Source: Bacteroidota bacterium (GTDB lineage Bacteria; Bacteroidota; Bacteroidia; Chitinophagales; Chitinophagaceae). From it: DNA of 54,120 bases. Shown here one piece after another: positions 50,645 to 54,120 of the stretch. The translations under genes were made by a program, and so were the position numbers. Location: NCBI GenBank assembly GCA_018268105.1, contig JAFDXG010000091.1:1-54120 (forward strand), written 5' to 3'. The notes under the pieces are model-generated. The model did no database searches, was not told the origin of the DNA, and saw only the letters and a program-made list of their open reading frames with translations. Positions within the stretch are counted from its first letter, which is position 1. The number at the start of each line of letters is the position of its first letter.

Positions 50645-50763
50645 AGCAGCTTGGCGAAGTGGCGAAAATCGAAGCACAAATATTCAGTTTTGCACAACCG
50701 TTTATTCGAAGAACTACCGTTGTGTTTTTGCACTAAACCCGCTATTTTGCCAAACTGCTGTTA
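50645..50763. repeat. Structured repeat element 1 (attC-like architecture)
   Basis: A left arm (50647-50664, cagcttggcgaagtggcg) pairs imperfectly with a right arm (50741-50760, gctattttgccaaactgctg), with smaller nested arms inside (cacaac at 50693-50698 / gttgtg at 50719-50724). It sits directly after the stop of the SRPBCC gene in that gene's direction. The arms contain ttggcg and ttgcca, as in elements 2 and 3. Confidence 0.45.
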
Positions 50764-50777
50764 GCGGTTCGGGCTTT

Positions 50778-51281
50778 TTATTCGTATTGATAAGGTTCAT
50801 TATTGTATGCCATTTGTTTCACATTTCCTAATACACGTTTCATATATGTTTTCCAAAATATATTTGCGAATAACCAATTCAACGGATAAAGAAAAGTAAC
50901 GTCTGAATGAAGTGTATAAGAGTATTCAACTAAAATTTTATCTTTTTCAATTTCTGTTGTTCGCCACTCACCAGTAAACCTTGAAAATCCTAACATCCAA
51001 GATTGAAAATCACTTACTTCAAATACCCAATACTTATTTTCAACTCGTTCAATAACTTTGTCAACTGAAGCAAACCCACCTTTTTGTGTCAAAGATTTTG
51101 CTGCGAAAACCTTTTTTGTTGACCCTATTTTCCCCCAATTTTGGTCGTCTGTGCTGTGCGTAACTTTTGGCATCAATCCATAACCAGTATGAACTTTTGA
51201 AACATCACATAGTATTGGTGTTTTAAAGGCTCTTTCTAATGAGCAATTATATATTTCTGAAACTTGAACTTTTGTCTCCAT
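50778..51281 (-). CDS. SRPBCC/polyketide-cyclase-like protein
   Basis: The 167-residue protein shows the START/SRPBCC helix-grip pattern: an N-terminal strand (TKVQVSEIYNCSLERAFKTP), a strand-rich body (KVIERVENKYWVFEVSDFQS, FSRFTGEWRTTEIEKDKILV) and a long C-terminal helix (FWKTYMKRVLGNVKQMAYNN). The fold makes a hydrophobic ligand pocket; no catalytic residue set is defined. It is preceded and followed by ~100-bp structured repeats and shares strand with the toxin-antitoxin pair, as if it were one gene of a cassette array. No signal peptide, so cytoplasmic. Confidence 0.75.
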   Translation of the reverse strand: METKVQVSEIYNCSLERAFKTPILCDVSKVHTGYGLMPKVTHSTDDQNWGKIGSTKKVFAAKSLTQKGGFASVDKVIERVENKYWVFEVSDFQSWMLGFSRFTGEWRTTEIEKDKILVEYSYTLHSDVTFLYPLNWLFANIFWKTYMKRVLGNVKQMAYNNEPYQYE

Positions 51282-51351
51282 TCTATTTAAATTTTTAAAG
51301 TCTATCTTTCTTTAGTGTCTGGTTTTAGCCTGACCGCTAACGTTCCTCGTA

Positions 51352-51453
51352 TTGGCGATGGGCTAGATTTTTAGCACTAACGCTGATACGAAGAACGAAA
51401 GTTGAATTTTGCACTTTCGTTGATACGAAGCCGTTCAGCCCGCCTATTGCCAA
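51352..51453. repeat. Structured repeat element 2 (attC-like architecture)
   Basis: Left arm 51352-51364 (ttggcgatgggct) and right arm 51437-51453 (agcccgcctattgccaa) are near-complements. Inside, 51394-51402 and 51413-51421 (aacgaaagt / actttcgtt) form a perfect 9-bp stem, and tgatacgaag occurs twice (51384, 51421). Both arms are identical to those of element 3. The gap 51282-51553 otherwise holds no gene. Confidence 0.55.
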
Positions 51454-51476
51454 GTCTCCATGTAACCCAAAAAACC

Positions 51477-52522
51477 GTTGAGGTAGTTAAAAAAGTAGTC
51501 AATATAAAATCGCTACAGTAACTTTTAATTTCATTACAAAAACCTCAACAGTCATGAATAAAATTAAAACAAATTTTGAAGGACAAACAATTTTTGTCGG
51601 TATGGATATTCATAAATCCAGTTGGAAACCCGGTATCCATTTGAATGAGTATTTCGTTCGCAATGTGCATCAAAAACCCAACCCGCAGATCATGGCAGCT
51701 TATTAGCACCAACAATATCCCGGCGCAGTGTATAAAGCCGCTTATGAAGCCGGTAAGTTCGGTTTTTGGATACAGAGGCAACTTACTGCCCTGGGCATAG
51801 AGTGCATTGTTGTTAACCCGGCCGACATCCCCAAATCCCAAAAAGACACTCTGCAAAAGACTGACCCCCGCGATGCCCGCAACCTGGGACTGCGTTTGCA
51901 GAGCGGAGTGCTGCGGGGCATTCATATCCCCGACGAACAGCAGGAGGCCGATCGGGTGCTGTTTCGCCACCGCAAGCGGATCTGGAAAGACCTCACCCGT
52001 TGCAAAAACCGCATTAAAGGTTTGCTGGTATTTACCGGTGTTGATATTCCGGAGCAGTATGACAATGCCAACTGGAGTCATAATTTTATTAACTGGCTAA
52101 AGGCATTGGACTGCAAACAACAAAGCCGAAGAAGAGCGCTGGACTATATGATCAAACAAATGGAGTTTTTGCGCAAAGAGCTTTTAGACATCAGCAATGC
52201 CATTCGCAAGATGATGCGGGAGCACCGCTACAACACCAACTACTGCCTGCTGCCCAGCATTCCCGGCATTGGTCCGCTCACTGCCGCCAGTTTGCTGGTG
52301 GAGATAGGAGACGTAAACCGCTTTGAAACTTTTTATCATCTCAACAGTTTTGTGGGCCTAATGCCCATGGAGCACAGCAGTGGGGAAATAGAGAGCAAAG
52401 GCATCCTCACCGTTCGCAAACACCGCCAGCTCCGCAGCGACCTGGTGGAAAGCGCCTGGACGGCAAAAAGAACCGACCCGGCAATGGCACTGTATTTTCA
52501 GGAACAAATAAAAAAGAACTGA
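51477..52522 (+). mobile_element. IS110-family insertion sequence remnant
   Basis: The transposase frame is preceded by an 8-bp inverted pair, gttgaggt (51477-51484) and acctcaac (51542-51549), that may fold as a leader hairpin or mark the left end. IS110 elements lack the usual terminal inverted repeats, so exact ends cannot be fixed. The transposase is broken and the C-terminal tail is absent, so I regard the copy as inactive. Confidence 0.55.
51554..52522 (+). pseudogene. IS110-family transposase, interrupted by an in-frame TAG and shortened at its C terminus
   Basis: From ATG 51554 the frame opens with FVGMDIHKSSW (first catalytic Asp of the DEDD site) and runs to a TAG at 51704-51706, then continues in the same phase from AVYKAAYEAGKFG (Glu) through VVNPADIPKSQKDTLQKTD and DPRDARNLG (the Asp pair), to LLPSIPGIGPLTAASLLVEI and GLMPMEHSSGE with the catalytic serine of the Tnp20 domain. 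The stop at 52520-52522 comes after ALYFQEQIKKN, before the usual conserved lysine-rich tail. So one nonsense codon and a missing tail leave the copy non-functional unless the TAG is read through. IS110 transposases act as DEDD recombinases guided in the known cases by a bridge RNA. Confidence 0.85.
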
Positions 52523-53082
52523 CTGCTAAACATCGTATGCAAAGACCGCTACCTCTGGCAAGTCTGCAGCAGCCCGGCTGACTACAAAACATGGGTTGTA
52601 CCGGCCGCTGACATCGACAAGACTGCAGCAGTTTTTTAAAAGAAAAGAAAACAATATTGATTAACCAACATACTTAAAAAAACAAACCGCAGCATGACTA
52701 CTAAACAAAAGTTGTTTGCCGTTAATAATCAAAAGGCGGAAAGGAAACTCTGCCAAGACTGTAGCAGCTGCCGGCTTGTGCCACTCCCTACTTCGTCGGG
52801 ACTAAGCCAGGCTATACTCAACAAAAAATAAAGAAGAACTGTAGCATTCCGTCCTCCGGGATGGAAAAGACTACTCATAGGATGCTGAAGTATGTTGAAA
52901 AAACTTTTAAATTTGAAGTAAGCCTGTCTGCCGACAGGCAGGGAAAAAAATCTGGCGAAGGGGAAAGGTTCAACAACTATTGAATCTTTCTCTTTCAAAA
53001 GAAATTTAAAAAAACATCTACAATATTAACTCCTCGGTGGAACGGTACATAGGATACCTTGTTGGCAGAAGTACATAGTCAA
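52523..53082. other. 560-base gap without a gene
   Basis: I see no convincing gene here. It holds four related words of the type AAGACTGYAGCAG (52560, 52619, 52755, 52835), a 7-bp stem gcctgtc-tgcc-gacaggc (52922-52939) of the kind common in Bacteroidota intergenic DNA, and A-rich stretches. The 45-codon frame from ATG 52694 has low-complexity content and no family resemblance. The words may belong to the IS end or a decayed repeat. Confidence 0.4.
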
Positions 53083-53439
53083 TTAGTAAGCTTGCACCAA
53101 GACTTCTGTTGGTATGCGCCATTGTTGATGCAATTGTCTAATCATGTCTAACGAGAGTTTACGCTTCCGATTCAATATTTCACTTGCACGACTTTTTTGT
53201 CCAACGATATTTGCTAAGTCGGTCTGAGTCATTCCCATTTGTTCCATTCTAAATTTTATGGCTTCAACTGGGTCTGGCAAGTCAATGGGGAACTTTTCAT
53301 CCTCATATTTCTCAATTAAAAGGCTCAGGATTTCTAATTCGTCCCCTTTCGGTGTTCCTTTTTTTGCATCAAAGATATTTTCAAGCCGAAGCATTGCTTG
53401 CTCGTAATCTTTCTTTGTCTTGATAGGCTTGATATTCAT
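53083..53439 (-). CDS. higA: HigA-family antitoxin (helix-turn-helix)
   Basis: The 118-residue protein ends in a HTH domain (MTQTDLANIVGQKSRASEIL, then NRKRKLSLDMIRQLHQQW) typical of HigA antitoxins, after an N-terminal toxin-contact region (KGDELEILSLLIEKYEDEKF). It follows the toxin gene by one base, in the higB-higA order usual for this system. HigA neutralises HigB and represses the shared promoter. The motif PVEAIKFRMEQMGMTQ at the head of the HTH is conserved in this subfamily. Confidence 0.9.
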   Translation of the reverse strand: MNIKPIKTKKDYEQAMLRLENIFDAKKGTPKGDELEILSLLIEKYEDEKFPIDLPDPVEAIKFRMEQMGMTQTDLANIVGQKSRASEILNRKRKLSLDMIRQLHQQWRIPTEVLVQAY

Positions 53440-53440
53440 A

Positions 53441-53734
53441 TTAAATAGTCTTTGCGTTTACTTTGTCATATTCAGAATGTGTCCCAATAAAACGAATCCA
53501 TACTATTTGATAGTCAAAATTGATTTTCACTATTAAGCGATATGAGTTGCCCTTTATGTTGAACACAATTCTGTCGTTGCCAATAATGCTTGCACTTGGA
53601 TACTCAGCTTTTATTTCATTGGGATTTGTCCAATCGGCTTTAGAGGCTTCCTGGAACCATGCCTTTAATTGTTGCTCACAATCGTTATGCCTTTCCCAAA
53701 ATTCTTTAAGTATCTTCTTTGCAATTACTCTCAA
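53441..53734 (-). CDS. higB: HigB-family mRNA interferase toxin
   Basis: TTG 53734 is preferred, since the product then begins LRVIAKKILKEFWERHN, the usual HigB N terminus; the frame also runs to a TTG at 53761. The 98-residue toxin keeps the RelE-like core: KADWTNPNEIKAEYPSASII, NDRIVFNIKGNSYRLIVKIN and IVWIRFIGTHSEYDKV. HigB-type toxins cleave translating mRNA at the ribosomal A site. Both starts are non-ATG, which may keep toxin level low. It precedes higA and follows repeat element 3 by about 95 bases. Confidence 0.88.
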   Translation of the reverse strand: MRVIAKKILKEFWERHNDCEQQLKAWFQEASKADWTNPNEIKAEYPSASIIGNDRIVFNIKGNSYRLIVKINFDYQIVWIRFIGTHSEYDKVNAKTI

Positions 53735-53829
53735 CTTATTTGTTTTGTCAAAAGTAGGCAAAAGTTACCAAAATGGGAATTTTATTTTATTGAGGATTGT
53801 CGCTGCGTATTTCTGCCACCGTTAGGGCT

Positions 53830-53926
53830 TGGCGATGGGCTGGTATTCAATGTTTCTTCTGCCCGAACGTTAGCCGATTGAAAAACTACAGCCGATTGTT
53901 ATTCCTTCAGCCCGCCTATTGCCAAT
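53830..53926. repeat. Structured repeat element 3 (attC-like architecture)
   Basis: Left arm 53830-53842 (ttggcgatgggct) and right arm 53910-53926 (agcccgcctattgccaa) are the same as in element 2, 97 bases from end to end. Inside, agccgattg occurs twice (53873, 53891). Short GTTAG words flank both arms (53822, 53929). The gap 53762-54063 otherwise holds the beginning of an IS element. Confidence 0.55.
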
Positions 53927-54004
53927 GTTAGCCGTTTGTGCATCTGTTCTCAATGTTATTTTTCAAATCAATAAGTCTCTGTTTCACGTTTGTCTGTGTC
54001 TTAG

Positions 54005-54120
54005 CCCCCTAAAAGACTGGACAAAAATTGTAAAACAATTTAGTCACAGTAAATTTAGGAACAATGAAAACAAGACGTCAATTTAGCTCCGAGGAGAAGT
54101 ACAGTATCCTTCAGGAGGCA
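54005..54120 (+). mobile_element. Left end of an IS3-like element (window edge)
   Basis: From about 54005 the sequence (cccctaaaagactggacaaa) has the look of an IS3-family terminal inverted repeat, and an orfA-like frame starts at 54064. The right end is outside the window, and the exact left boundary is an estimate. Confidence 0.5.
54064..54120 (+). CDS. IS3-family transposase orfA (3' truncated by window edge)
   Basis: Nineteen codons from ATG 54064 read KTRRQFSSEEKYSILQEA, the basic start of the helix-turn-helix region of IS3-family OrfA. Nothing more is in the window. The position next to a terminal-repeat-like stretch supports the assignment. OrfA together with OrfB, made by frameshifting, gives the active transposase. 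Confidence 0.6.
   Translation, partial: MKTRRQFSSEEKYSILQEA

Noticed and set aside
52729..52998. 89-codon minus-strand frame in the gap after the IS110 remnant
   Set aside because: It runs through an intergenic stem-loop (52922-52939) and low-complexity DNA, with no family-like segment.
1..54120. tRNA or rRNA genes
   Set aside because: I found no cloverleaf with T-loop GTTCGANTC-type words and no conserved rRNA stretches.

Overview
The window reads as a chromosomal segment of a Bacteroidota bacterium, most like the Chitinophagaceae / Chitinophagales. The evidence is a TonB-dependent receptor with a carboxypeptidase-regulatory domain, a split (N-terminal half) transketolase, Bacteroidota-type families (DUF3078, DUF5916, DUF6702, CcdA-thioredoxin fusion), no clear Shine-Dalgarno sequences, several TTG/GTG starts, and promoter-like TAnnTTTG (-7) boxes upstream of several genes. 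All family calls come from reading motifs, not from searches.

Region 1 (1-11.5 kb) is mostly housekeeping: the 3' part of a ComM/YifB AAA ATPase, the transketolase N-terminal subunit (minus strand), a WecA/MraY-type phosphoglycosyl transferase, frr, a PPK2-type polyphosphate kinase, mscL, a DUF3078 outer-membrane-like protein, scpA, a DsbD-like thiol reductase, a membrane-anchored papain-type peptidase and a DUF4442 hotdog protein.

Region 2 (11.6-41.1 kb) is a plus-strand, secretion-rich carbohydrate region, interrupted only by mutL on the minus strand. It holds GH13, a DUF5916/CBM9-like barrel protein, a GH3-beta-lactamase fusion, GH2, GH43, GH127, galactose mutarotase, a Fic protein, a GH5-like lipoprotein, a FGE/SUMF1-sialidase-MORN fusion, a giant AsmA-like protein, a second GH43, and a lipoprotein joining a sorbosone-dehydrogenase-like propeller, HEAT repeats and cytochrome c. 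The enzymes suggest breakdown of arabinose- and galactose-containing plant polysaccharides. No SusC/SusD pair lies among them.

Region 3 (41.2-47.1 kb, minus strand) is a tight five-gene unit: three divergent AhpD/carboxymuconolactone-decarboxylase-like paralogues around a TonB-dependent receptor and an MFS transporter, with a perfect 10-bp inverted repeat upstream. I consider it the best candidate for an undescribed uptake/processing system.

Region 4 (47.2-54.1 kb) is accessory DNA: an unknown small membrane protein, an interrupted secreted ORF, an alpha/beta hydrolase, DUF6702, a decayed BRO-N-like gene, a small orphan ORF, an SRPBCC protein, a broken IS110-family transposase, a HigB/HigA toxin-antitoxin pair and the left end of an IS3-like element. 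Three ~100-bp structured repeats with shared arms punctuate the small genes and look like recombination or cassette boundaries.
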